This document shows positions 50,627 to 61,700 of a stretch of 64,000 nt of DNA, one piece after another. Source of the stretch: Cokeromyces recurvatus (Eukaryota; Mucoromycota; Mucoromycetes; Mucorales; Mucoraceae); contig NW_026251405.1 of assembly GCF_025118155.1 (NCBI RefSeq), positions 372,001 through 436,000 on the forward strand, given 5' to 3'. Position 1 is the first letter of the stretch; each line of letters starts with the position of its first letter. Under the pieces are notes generated by a model. That model was not told the origin of the DNA. It was given only the letters and a program-made list of their open reading frames with translations, and did no database searches. The translations under genes and the position numbers were made by a program.

Positions 50627-53600
50627 ATGACAACGAAATATTATTCATCTTCTGCAGCATCAGAAAAACTCTTGGAAGTAGATGAAGAAGAACAGCTTAT
50701 GTGGAAAGCTGAGCAACAACAAGAATATATAAATGAGGATATAGTGGATGATGAGGATGATATGTCTTCATCTATTTCCTCACCCAGTATACCAGATGAG
50801 AACATCAATTTTGATCTTGTTTATGCTCTTCATACCTTTGTAGCTACTGTAGAAGGACAAGCTTCGGTTGTAAAAGGGGATGCACTTATCCTTATGGAAG
50901 ATACCAATATTTATTGGTGGTTAGTGGAGGTACTGAAGACAAAAGAAGTTGGTTATATTCCAGCAGAGAATATTGAAGTAAATAGTATGCAAATGTTTTA
51001 CTAAAAGAGATATATGCATAAAAATATATATTAAACTTTTTTTTTTATATCTATTTTAAAGACACCCTATGAAAGATTGGCTCGGTTAAATAAACACCGA
51101 AATATTGAGATTACTTCACCTTCAATTCAGGATATTGCACCTTTACCACTTTCTTCGAATTCAACTCGTCGTGTGACTATTGGGGAAAATGCGAAACAAA
51201 TCTTTCATTATGAAGTTGAATCTGACATTGAAGACCTACAAGATGAACTTGCTTTAGATGAAGAATTGATTGAACAAGTTCATGATCAACAACAACAGAC
51301 AGAAAACGAAATGACAATAGAGGAAGAAGAATGGCATGAAAAAAAATGGGAGGAAGAAATATCAAACAAACTAGTGAAATCAACTTCTTCAACATCGTTA
51401 ACAGGATCAATAACAGCAACCACAACGATGGATGAAATGGACCTTCGCGTCTTTGCTGGTAACATTGGACAGGGACCCCTTTTCCACACCTTTACCATTT
51501 CACCCTCTACCACTGCGGATGAAGTGATCAAGATAGCAGTAGAAAGATTTGAAATAACGACAGAGGATACAGCCATCGAATATTATCTTGCTGTGCAAGG
51601 TATGGATGGAGATGAATATATTCTTTCAGTACAAGATAAACCATTTTCCATCTTCAGGACCTTGACAGATTCACTTACGACACCTATGCCATCCTTATCA
51701 CATATTCGTCGTGTCTCGCAACAATCTATTTCCTCTCTGACACGACCTCGTTCAAGTAGTTTTAATGAACAAACCTCGTTTGATGAAGATTCCGTCATTC
51801 GTTTCTATTTACATCGACGTATTAAAAGAGCTCATGAGCGTGAGGGATTAGTCTATATTAAGGTCTCCTTCTTTAACGTTCAGCAACCGTCATTTACCTC
51901 TAATAGTTTATTATTATTTCATAAAAGACAAATGCTGGAAATTGATCGTATGGATAAAGTGATTGCAGTACAAAGAGAATCACCGATTGGTGCGGTGATT
52001 AATTTAGCACTAAAAAAGTTTCATGTACCTGATGGACAAGCTGATGCTTATAGTAAGTTAGATCCATTACTTGGAAAATATAAAATGTCTGTACGAGGCA
52101 ATGGCAAAGGTAAGGAGCAATAGATAGATATATACAAGGAGAAGAAAGATAGATAGATAAATAGATTGACTGACTGACTGACTGACTGACTGACTGATTG
52201 ATTTATATACACATATTTACCTACATATAGAAATTGAATTAAATCCATATGTGCTTATATCTGATGTTTTATTGGATCAACAATCTTCTTCACCTAATCA
52301 TGTTGGCCCTATCACGAGCGATCTTTTATTTATCTTACGTAAAGCAATTTCAACACAAAAAAGGAAATCTCAAAAGGAAAGACATAATAATAAAAAATTA
52401 GATGGAAAAGACGATCTATGTCTCCCTACACCATTACTTACAACTTCATCAGAAGGTCGTTTAAGAAGACCTAGTATTTTAGATATCTTGATGGATAACA
52501 GTCCCGGACCTTTAACAGAACGTAGACCAAGTGCCATGTCTAATTTATTATTGGTTGACGACAACAGCAGGAGACAAACGAGTTCGATTACAAAGCAACA
52601 AAATTCACCTTCAACGACAACAACAACTTCTTCTTCCTCTTCTTCTTCTCTTTTACCTTCTAATTCTTCAATTAAACCACGAAAACCTTCTTCTTCACAA
52701 ACAAGTTCCTCTTCTTTACTAGAACAAGATATGAGAATAGCCGAGAAAAAGAAGGAAAGTTTAAAGCAACAATTAAAACGTTTAGTAGGCTGGGGTTCTT
52801 CATCTACAAAAGTAAAACATCAACAAGATCTTGTCACTATTCATACTTCTCCAACACCAGCACCACACGTATCAACATCACCACCACCACCACCACCACC
52901 ACCACCATTACCATCTCATCATCAAGAAAATAGCCATCAACATACTTCCTCTGCAATGCTGGCTATCGATTCGAATCCTATTTCAAAAATATCATCTATT
53001 TCTTCAAGTGGCGGTTCATCTACCTCTTCTGTTACATCACAAGAAATTGCTGCTGTTGTCACTGCTGTTTCTACTGATATGATAACAACTGCTACTTCAT
53101 CAGGATTGTTAGTCATGAAGGTAGAAGAAGAAGAAGAAGATGAAATGGATGAAGAGGATGATAAGGAGAAAAAGATGAATATGAGTATATTGACAACATC
53201 TGAGCAACAACAAGATGTATCAACAGTGGATATAAAAGCGCAATATACAATGTGGATGAATAGTCAAGAACAGCAACAGCAAGATGGTTCAGCCTTTAAA
53301 AAGCCCTTACCATCTCCCATTCAAAATAGAAATAGACTTAATAATTCATCTTTACCCACTTTGACAACTTGTACTACTAACCCTTCTATTGCCTCTACTA
53401 CGATGACTACGACGACTACAACGACGACGACGACGACGACGACGACGACTACTCCAAATCCAACTCCGACTTCGATGCTAGCTGAAGACAAATCGAATAA
53501 AGTCCTCGCTGGTGGCAATGATGAAGATGATCTCTTTATCTTGGTTACTCATGGTGTTGATTTCTTAACATTACGTGAGAATACAAAATGGGAAGAAGAC

Positions 53601-54123
53601 GGTGGTTATGATTTTCACCCTTGGAATCGACCCCAAAGTTCTTTTGCAGCCGTTAAATCTCAACAACAGGAGATACATGATAGTAATGAACAAGTATTAA
53701 AATCATTATTGTTGGGTTCAACTACCTCAGGAGAAAATCAAACAGAAATAAGAGAAGAAGAAGTAGTAATGGTTTCAGTAGAAACAGAAGGAGAAGAAGA
53801 AAGAGGAGGAGAAGAAAAAGAAGAAGAAGAAGAAGAACAAGTCATGATTGAAGCTGAACAAGAAGAAACAAAACTCATTTCACCACCATTAACTCCCTTA
53901 CAACAAGAAGAGGTTCAGCAACATTCAGGTTCCATTGCTAAACATGTTTTATGTGCCAAAGTTGAACAACAACAACAACAACAACAACAACATGAATCAT
54001 TAGATGATGAGGTAAGTTCCCTTACAAAAAAAAAAAAAAAAAAAAATGACATCAAAAATGATATTCACATTTGTGTTTGAATAGGAATTACATCGTATTG
54101 TTGCAGCTCATATTGTGTTTTAA
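50627..54123 (+). CDS. BUD14/TEA4-like polarity protein with SH3 and Ras-association domains
   Basis: Four exons (50627-50977, 51062-52109, 52231-54011, 54085-54123) give 1072 aa. The SH3 domain at about residues 65-118 contains VYALHTFVATVEGQ, YWWLVEVLKTKEVGYIP and AENIETPYERLARLNKHRN; this segment is the hallmark of fungal Bud14/Tea4 proteins. A Ras-association-like region starts at LRVFAGNIGQGPLFHTF (about residue 240). The rest is low complexity: poly-Ser, poly-Pro, poly-Thr from (ACG)n, Glu-rich and poly-Gln. A short last exon ends ELHRIVAAHIVF. Bud14/Tea4 proteins target type-1 phosphatase and formin regulation to growing tips. A small-GTPase input through the RA domain is inferred. Confidence 0.78.
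52165..52200 (+). repeat. (GACT)n microsatellite in intron 2 of the BUD14-like gene
   Basis: About seven to nine GACT units lie inside the second intron. Confidence 0.9.
53398..53450 (+). repeat. (ACG)n poly-threonine coding repeat
   Basis: ACT/ACA/ACG triplets, with about ten ACG in the core, encode a poly-Thr run in the BUD14-like protein. Confidence 0.85.
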
Positions 54124-54223
54124 ATAAAATAAAATAAAATAAATTATGCCTAGTTTAATATGTAATTATCTATCTATTATTTTTAAATAAATGGTATATT
54201 GGGGGAGAAAAAAAAAAAAAAAG

Positions 54224-54750
54224 TCAAGTTCGATTATTCAACATAAAACTGCCTTCCAGGTTCTCTTGTTCCTCTTCTTCATCTGTGAATTCCATTAAAG
54301 CCCTTTGATATTCTGCTTCTCGTTTACCTCCAAATCTTCTTTTATTTTCTTTTCTCTTTTCAATGACATAATCCAACAATGAAGATAATCCAAGGCCTAA
54401 ACCACCTCCTAACATATTCGCAATCATATCATTGACATCAAAAGTGCGATACTAACAATCATGTTAAATCTATATATAATTTTTTTTTCGTTTTTTATAT
54501 TTACAGGTAATAAACCTTGTATACATTCACTTCCAATAGCCGTTACAGAGAGCAAGATGGTAGCAAGAATTAAATTACGTTTTACAGAAGCGAGATTCCA
54601 TAAGAAATAAAGTAAAATACCTAAATTAAAGAATATAAAGAAATGAAGTAATTTATCATCAAATTGTTCATGTAAATGTATTGGAGCAAAGCCTAGTATC
54701 CCCATTATGATGAAATAGAAAAATAACAAGATGAGTATTTTAAATCGCAT
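54224..54750 (-). CDS. VanZ-like small membrane protein
   Basis: Two exons (54505-54750, 54224-54451) give 157 aa. Four hydrophobic segments are seen: residues about 3-20, 35-52, 58-78 and 87-103. The sequence between the first two (FAPIHLHEQFDDKLLHFFIFF) has the D-K-x-x-H-F pattern of the VanZ family. The third ends SECIQGLLP and the fourth starts with RTFDVNDMIANMLGG, both family-typical. The C-terminal 50 residues are charged. VanZ-like proteins are widespread in bacteria and fungi with no settled biochemical role outside glycopeptide resistance contexts. The gene is convergent with the BUD14-like gene. Confidence 0.75.
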
Positions 54751-54767
54751 TGATTCAAGATTACTAA

Positions 54768-54808
<41 letters not shown>

Positions 54809-55133
54809 GAATAAGAAAAAAGCTCTATAATTATTATTATTATTATTAAACTCAGCAGCTTTAATTTTACCCAATGTTGGTATTATAATATTTCTATTTT
54901 TGTCTATTATTTCACTGATCATCAGCTACTACTACTACTGCTGCTGCTACTACTGCTATTACTACTGCTATTACGTTATTAGCAGTAGGAAAGTATAAAA
55001 TTGGCAAATAAAAATTTTGATTTTTCTTCTTAAAAAAAAAAAAAAAGTCGAGGAGGGGGATACACATCAAAAAGTAGCTATGTGCTATATTATTATTATT
55101 ATTTGTTTTTGATTACGTAATCATATATTACAT
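54751..55133. other. Short spacer with ATA and ACT/GCT repeats
   Basis: It holds (AAT)n at about 54769-54808, a TAT patch and a CTACTA/CTGCTG patch near 54925-54975, plus an A-run. It is promoter of the VanZ-like gene and 3' flank of the next one; no gene is seen. Confidence 0.7.
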
Positions 55134-56202
55134 TTAATTCATCTTATCATGATCATCAACTTCACGTAAATCATCTACATTATTCCCTTGTTCATCCAAC
55201 TTCTTTTTAAATAGAGCTTCCTTAGAGGGAGGTTCAGTAACGATCGTTAGCATATAAGCTGAAGCTGCTTGGGCAATACCATAACCTAAAATGCCAACCA
55301 TAGGTAATCGAATCATGATATATGCAATTGCAGAAAATCCAAACAATCTATCTTTACGACCACTAAACCATCTACGCTTTTCCTTATGTGACATTTGCAT
55401 TCTGATAAAATAAGGTGATAATAATTCACGCATTAAAGATCGCATACCAATCAAGGCACGTACAAGCTTCATTGTAGCCCATTGAGGTAAGAAAAAGAAA
55501 CAAACACCCACTACAACGGCCTGTGTCTTACCTAACGCTTTATAGGTAGTATATGCACCTATAAATAAATGAATAAATAAATAAATAAAAGATGATGTAA
55601 CAAGTTTTTGTTATAAATACAAATACATTTATACAAAAATACATACCAGCAGCAGGAAATACAAATTTACCGATAACAGGTAACATTGACAATAAAAGTA
55701 ATAGAATCCCTAATCTTATCTTTTTCCAAGTTCTTGATATATATTGCTTCATATCAATCCAATGATTTCGTTTCGACTTTTGTTGTTCTAACACAGTCGC
55801 ATAGGGCTTTCGTTGAGGATATTGTTGGTCCAAATAACGCAGAGATTCCATAAATAAATCATCCAATGGTTTTGGATATACGTAACGCATTAATAATAAA
55901 GCTAAAAGGGGGAGAGAGGCTACGATTTCATGTATAGATTGATAGGCCGAGTCCAACAGTGTCTGTGCCTTTGTCACTTGTTCGCCCTTTGTAAATACCC
56001 ATATAAAATACTGTGCAATTCGTATAGGAATAGTAATGAGGGCATTTGTTAAACCGAGTAAAATAAATGATATAATCGAAAGATAGATAAAAATCTTTAA
56101 GAATCGTTGTTTTCGAATGTTTGGGTTCTGAAGAACGATGATTATGCCTTGCAGGGCATCAATAGCACCCTCTTTTAAACCTGTTAATGTCCAGCGTGCC
56201 AT
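55134..56202 (-). CDS. Fungal multi-pass membrane protein (UsgS-like)
   Basis: Two exons (55647-56202, 55134-55558) give 326 aa. Hydrophobic helices lie at about residues 37-60, 62-72, 93-108, 165-180, and in the second half around GVCFFFLPQW and AIAYIMIRLPMVGILGYGIAQA. The order of motifs (RYVYPKPLDDLFMESL; GKFVFPAAGAYTTYKALG; RSLMRELLSPYF; KRRWFSGRKDRLFGFSA; YMLTIVTEPP) recalls a conserved fungal family annotated as transmembrane protein UsgS. Its role is unknown. A GGTAAGACACAG segment in exon 2 looks like a donor but reading through keeps the conserved frame, so no intron is placed there. Confidence 0.62.
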
Positions 56203-56778
56203 TCAATGTAATGTATATAAAAGGAACAAAGAAAAGAAAAAAGAAAAAAATAAAAATAAAAATAGAATACACTAATTTATTATATAACTCTATCTATTTA
56301 TATTTATATGAAAGAAGCAGGCAATTCTAATCAGATAATAACATATGTCTAACTTTTATTAAACTTCTTTGTGACTGTTATAATTCAGCATCAACTTCTG
56401 TCTACCACTCTGCTATCTACATTATCATAAATCGAATCCAATACTATATGACTTTTATTTTATATATGTATATATACATATATATATATATGTGTGTGTG
56501 TATGTATATTTCATGTATATTTCATTCACTAGTATAACTATTTTATTAAACTAATGATAATGGCACTATTTCTATATTAAAAAAGAAGATCGTTCGTTTT
56601 TTTTTTTTTTTTTTTTTTTTTTTGCTTAATTAAGATTTGGTCATCATGAATAATCTAAAAAGAGAAAGAGATCAAAAGAGAATACATATTGGGTTGCTTC
56701 TTTTTATTATAGTTATTATTTCATTAAATGTATATAATTTGATTTTAATCATACAAAACTTCTAGCTTTTAATCTTGT
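56203..56778. other. Spacer with T run and TA repeats
   Basis: It contains TATATA/TGTGTG alternating purine-pyrimidine DNA (56460-56510) and a T run of about 25 bases near 56599. No gene is seen. Confidence 0.7.
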
Positions 56779-57204
56779 TTATTCAGACTTCTTCTTTTCC
56801 CATTCCTCAGGTGTAAATGATTTCTATATTTATATATTAGTAAAAGTCAATCAAACGAATATTATACACTATTTGGAAATAAGAATAAGAATAAGCATAG
56901 TCAACTTACTTGAGTAAAAGCATGCACTTTACTAATTTCTTCTTTAAGTGCTTCATTTACAATCCTGTGTCTAGCCAAGAGACGTTTTCCTTCAAAAATA
57001 GGTGAAACGATAATGACTTCAAACATTTGTCCACAACCTGCAGATAAATCTTCAATTTCCTAGAGAGTCGAATTCAATTTATAAGCATCATATATGAAAA
57101 AAAAACAAAGAACACATCTTTAAACATACAACATGTTGTGCTTGAAGACGTTCAGTAATAACTGATTTAAGATGGTCAGCTGTAATACCAGAATGTGTAG
57201 ACAT
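56779..57204 (-). CDS. BOL2: BolA-like protein 2 (Fra2/BOL2)
   Basis: Three exons (57130-57204, 56910-57059, 56779-56823) give 89 aa. Family landmarks are [34 protein letters not shown] and the end [10 protein letters not shown]. The cysteine in SAGCGQ and the histidine in ARHR match the residues that BolA2 proteins use with monothiol glutaredoxin to hold a [2Fe-2S] cluster. In yeast Fra2 with Grx3/4 and Fra1 signals iron status to Aft1; in other fungi the target factor differs. The start at 57204 (MSTHSG) is preferred over an upstream in-frame lysine-rich extension that reads through a poly-T tract. Confidence 0.93.
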
Positions 57205-57590
57205 TATAAAAACAATAAAGAAAAAAAAAAAAAAAAGAAAGAAAGAAAGAAAGAATGCTTGATTAATAATTTTTTTCTTTTTCATTCATGGTAATATAAT
57301 AGTAAATAAATAAATTTTAAAGGCCCCAAAAATAAGCACGAGATATCAAATTTGCCCGGGTCGGATCAATAAAGAGACTAGAGGATCAAGAAGAAACTAT
57401 AAGGGACTTTTGTAATTCATAAAATATTTAGTTGGTGTGGAAAGGAAGAAGAAGCTCAAAGTTCAAGAGTTTTAGTCTAGGCTTGGATGAAAGAGGGCAT
57501 TCATAATAATACAGTCTTTTACGCTTTTAACTGAACTATTGTTTGCTAGCTGAATCAAACAGAAACTACAGTTCTTTTTTTTTATGGACA

Positions 57591-57685
57591 ATGTAATATA
57601 TCAATTCTTTTATTTTGTAGACTGTAGTGTATTTAATCGTTCTAATAAAATCAATTATTACTTACATAGATAGTTTATATATAAT
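57591..57685 (+). repeat. Dispersed direct repeat, copy 2
   Basis: It matches 15087-15187 in the same orientation; the first 33 bases are identical and the remainder is similar with small gaps. Confidence 0.7.
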
Positions 57686-57837
57686 TACATTAATACTTGC
57701 TCAGATTAAAGAGAAAGGACATAAAAAAAAAAGTTTAAGGAAGCATAAAAAAACAGTTTTATGATTTAGTGTTCCTTGAGCGATCCCGAATGATGTATCC
57801 ATGACTCTATTGTGTTTGATAACAATAAAAAGATGTA

Positions 57838-58493
57838 CAGCCAGTACAATGGATATTGTCGCCAATTAACAAATATTTATCGGCAGTTGAGAAACAATTG
57901 TCGCATCAGATTAGCTTAAATTGTCGTAGTGTTTTCCTCTTCCTGAGCTTTTCTTTTTTGTTTGAGGCATGGAGAGATCTTTTTTTTTTTACGAAGATCG
58001 GCACGATAACCTGTTCGACGAGAAGGGTACGAAAAGTTTATGATCCAATGGAAGGTGTTCTAACTGAGATAGTATGTTCTTGATGTCTTTTACATTTTTA
58101 TTTTATTGACCTGAATCCTTTATCAAGGTTATAAAAAATAAATATTTAGAAATGATAGGATATTTTATTTAGTTGACACATTTAGATGATTGGATGCCAA
58201 TAAGTTTTATATTATTTACAAGATGTTATATACAGAGTTTTATTATATGTTCAGGCTTATATTTTATTCTGTATTATGTAATTCATCTTTTATAATATTT
58301 CTTATGCTCATATCCAGAGCTAATTCTATAACAATATTATTAAATGTCTATATGAAGAACCTCTCTAAAAAATTTTAATAAAACCTTTACGACACATACG
58401 CTTTTCCCTAAAACGAAATTTCTTTTGCGACAATTGTTTCTCAACTGCCAACAAATATGTGTCAATTGGCGACAATATCCATTGTACTGGCTG
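57838..58493 (+). mobile_element. MITE-like element with 68-bp terminal inverted repeats
   Basis: The left end (57838-57905) and the reverse complement of the right end (58426-58493) are 68 bases long and differ at only four positions. Both begin CAGCCAGTACAATGGATA. Each end is flanked by TA (57836-57837 and 58494-58495), the target-site duplication of the Tc1/mariner superfamily. The 520-base interior has no transposase; an open stretch at 57955-58083 ending EGVLTEIVCS is not recognised. Terminal repeat length, TA flanks and size fit a non-autonomous Tc1/mariner or pogo-type element. Its right end is about 290 bases upstream of the HBS1 start codon. Confidence 0.85.
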
Positions 58494-58687
58494 TATAAAT
58501 GTTTCACAACACAGTTATTTCATAAATTCTATGTTTAAAGCGTACTTCATATTTGTATGAAAAAAACAGGTCTTTTTTTTAACGCTATAGCTGTGTAAAA
58601 CTGTAGAATGTATTAATTTGCTCCGTACAAAGTAAGTGTGTCTCATTGGACAATAAAGCGGTGTCCGCTGATAAAATAAACGGCTTG

Positions 58688-58689
<2 letters not shown>

Positions 58690-58724
<35 letters not shown>
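58690..58724 (+). repeat. Poly-T tract of 35 bases in the HBS1 promoter
   Basis: An uninterrupted T run ends about 55 bases before the HBS1 start codon. Confidence 0.95.
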
Positions 58725-58730
<6 letters not shown>

Positions 58731-58779
58731 GTATAGTTTTATTTTCGTAGTTTACTCTTTTTCTTCATATTGAGTTCAA

Positions 58780-61700
58780 ATGTCGAGGCATAGAGCAGTG
58801 AGAAATTTGGATATTGATGGTATATATAGATATATAATCTCTCTTTTATAATTTTACTTTATACACTTTATGTTAACTTTCTCTTGCAGATATACTAGAC
58901 GAGGATGAATATGATAGTGAATATGACGAAAATCAATGTAAATTTCAAAAAACAAAAATAAAAATAAAATAAAATTCATTCAAAAAAAGATCAATTAATT
59001 CCCTTTTTTTTTTCTTTTCTTTTTATTAATTTGTAGTCGATGAGGATGAATTATCAAATGAAGATCTAGATAAATTAGACGAAGGATTAGCTCAAGTATA
59101 TAGTGTTATTGGTGAAGATACTATTTTAAGTGCAAAAGAAATTAGAGAAGCTTTATGGTATTATTATTTTGACATTGACGAAACAATAGAATGGGCACTT
59201 GGTAAATTAGACAGTTGTTTTGAAGTTATCAATATTTTTACAAACCTATTTGGTGTATAGATCAAATTGCTAAAGAAAAGGCTTTACAAGAAAAGAAGAA
59301 GGCTAAAGAAGAAGCTGCTGCAGCAGCGAAGAAAGCTAAAGAGGAAGAAGCAGCATCAAAGAAAAAAGGTAAGCTTCAGTTATAAAATTGAAAATAGGTA
59401 TACATAGACATAGACAGAGGAAGAGAGAAAGGGAGATTTAAAGAGTAAGCGCATTTTGTAAAATGCAGTCTTCAAAAAAAAAAAAGTCCATTTTTTTTAT
59501 TTTCTTTTTTTTTTTATTTTCTTTTCTTTTCTTTTACACTTTACACTTCAATTTAACTTAATTAATCAACACTTTGATTGTTCACATCGCAACTTGGTAT
59601 TAATTTGTGAAATTCTCACTGATGGAAAATAACATTAAAAAGACACCTCCTTCACTTGCTAATTTAGCAAATACGCGTCAACAAAATTCTGCCAGCAAAA
59701 CTAGTAAATTAGCACAATTAGGGCAAAAGTTGCAAACATCGAATAATACTCTTTCGTCACTTGCTTCTTCTTCTAACATATCAAAGCAGCCTTTATCTTC
59801 TTTACAAGCTTTGGCTCAACGTTCTAATGCTGCCAACAATTCAATACCCTCTCTTGCTTTACTTGCACGAAAGTCAAATACAACTACATCATCAACTGCT
59901 AATGCAAATAAACTTACAGGTCTTGCTCATTTAGCCTCCCGTTCACCAGCACCTGCTTCTAATCCACCAACTTTGAGCTTTTTAGCTAATCAAACTTCAA
60001 AACAAATTACACCCAAAAAGGAGGCTTTGACATCTTTATCTAATTTATCCTCCATTTCAAAATTGTCTTCTGTTACGCAACTAGCCAAAAAGACAGAAAG
60101 CAAATTACTAGAAGAACCGAAATTCTTCCAAGAAGAAGAGGAAGTTTGGCAGCATTGTAATAACCCACTTTGTGCAAAGCCTTCAGCAGCTGCACAATTT
60201 TTATTTAAGCCTATACCACCTGTTACTGCGTCTTTTGATCCTCAAGTTGTATTTGATCGTGCTAAAAAAAACCCATCTTTTATTCCAGTATTTCAATTTG
60301 ATCAACCTAGTCCTGATGATATTGTTATGTCGGCACAAAGTCAACGTAGTGGAGCTAACAGCAACAATAAAAAGAAAGCCTAAAGCAATAACAGTGTTTT
60401 AGCTTTTCTACCTACCTATCTCTCTTTCTCTCTTTATTATACTTGTCTAAAAAAAACCCCCTCATACAATTAAAAAAAAATACATTATATATAAAACTAA
60501 CCAACACCCTCATTTCATCTTAACGTATATGTAGCTAATTCAGAAAAAAAGATGACTGTTGAAAAAAAACCGGAAAAGATGAATAAAACTAATAAAGAAG
60601 AACAAGTAGAATTCTTATCCGACGAAGAAGAAGTTAATGAAATAGCACAGAATATAAGTTCAATTGACCTTGTTAACAAATCCGTTCAAGAGCCCTTATC
60701 TAAAATTCCTGCCTCCAAACGTATTTGTGTTGTTGATGAATATGAAAGTCGATCTGGTGAAAAACCTCTTATTAATATTTGTTTTATTGGACACGTCGAT
60801 TCTGGTAAATCAACTTTGATAGGCAATCTTTCCGCTAAGTTAGGTCAAGTCAATGATCGTATGATGCGTAAATTTGAACATGAGTCACAAAAGATAGGTA
60901 AAGGATCATTTGCTTTTGCATGGATCCTAGATGAAACTGAGGAAGAGCGTAATCGAGGCATCACAATGGATATTGCCCTCGCTCATTTTGAGTCAGAACA
61001 TCGTCAGTTCACTTTATTAGATGCACCTGGTCATCGTGATTTTGTTCCCAACATGATTTCCGGTACTGCACAATCAGATGGTGCTGTTCTTGTTGTAGAT
61101 GCTTCAACAAATAGCTTTGAAAGTGGATTTGAGTTTGGTGGACAAACAAAGGAGCATGCTATGCTAGCAAGATCTTTAGGTGTACAACAGATCATTGTCG
61201 CTGTCAACAAGCTGGATATGGTTGACTGGTCAGAAGCTCGATTTAGAGAGATTCAAAATAAATTGGGTGATTATCTTTGCCAACATGTTGGATTTAAGAA
61301 ATCAAACGTGAAGTTTGTACCTATTTCAGGTTTGATGGGTGTCAATCTTATAGATCATGAAAGACCTGATATGTTAAAAGCATGGTATGGGGATTCTCAG
61401 CCTTCGTTATTAGAGCAAATGGATCAATTAACTGTACCTGCACGTCCCTTGGATGGTCCTCTTAGAATGCGTGTAACAGATTTCTTTAAAGGAGGTATTG
61501 GTAGTAGTGGTGGCGTTACAGTAGCAGGAAATATTGAATCAGGTCATGTTCAAGTGGGTGAACAAATTATGATTGTTCCTAGTAATGAACTTGGATATGT
61601 TAAAAGTAAGTTTATAAATTATCTTTTTTTTATTTAAATTATTAAAATTTTGATTTCGTTTCAAAAAAAAAAAAAAAAAAAAAAAAAGCTATGCAAGTCA

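Larger units (their letters stand above)
57205..58779. other. BOL2-HBS1 intergenic region
   Basis: Start codons of BOL2 and HBS1 diverge across about 1.6 kb. The region holds the second copy of a dispersed direct repeat (57591-57685), a 656-bp inverted-terminal-repeat element (57838-58493), a short perfect stem AGCGG-TGT-CCGCT at 58657-58669 beside an ATTGG box, and a T run of 35 bases (58690-58724). Confidence 0.7.

Noticed and set aside
55520..55535. Donor-like GGTAAGACACAG in exon 2 of the UsgS-like gene (minus strand)
   Set aside because: Reading through preserves the conserved YKALGKTQAVVVGV frame; splicing there would delete family-conserved residues.
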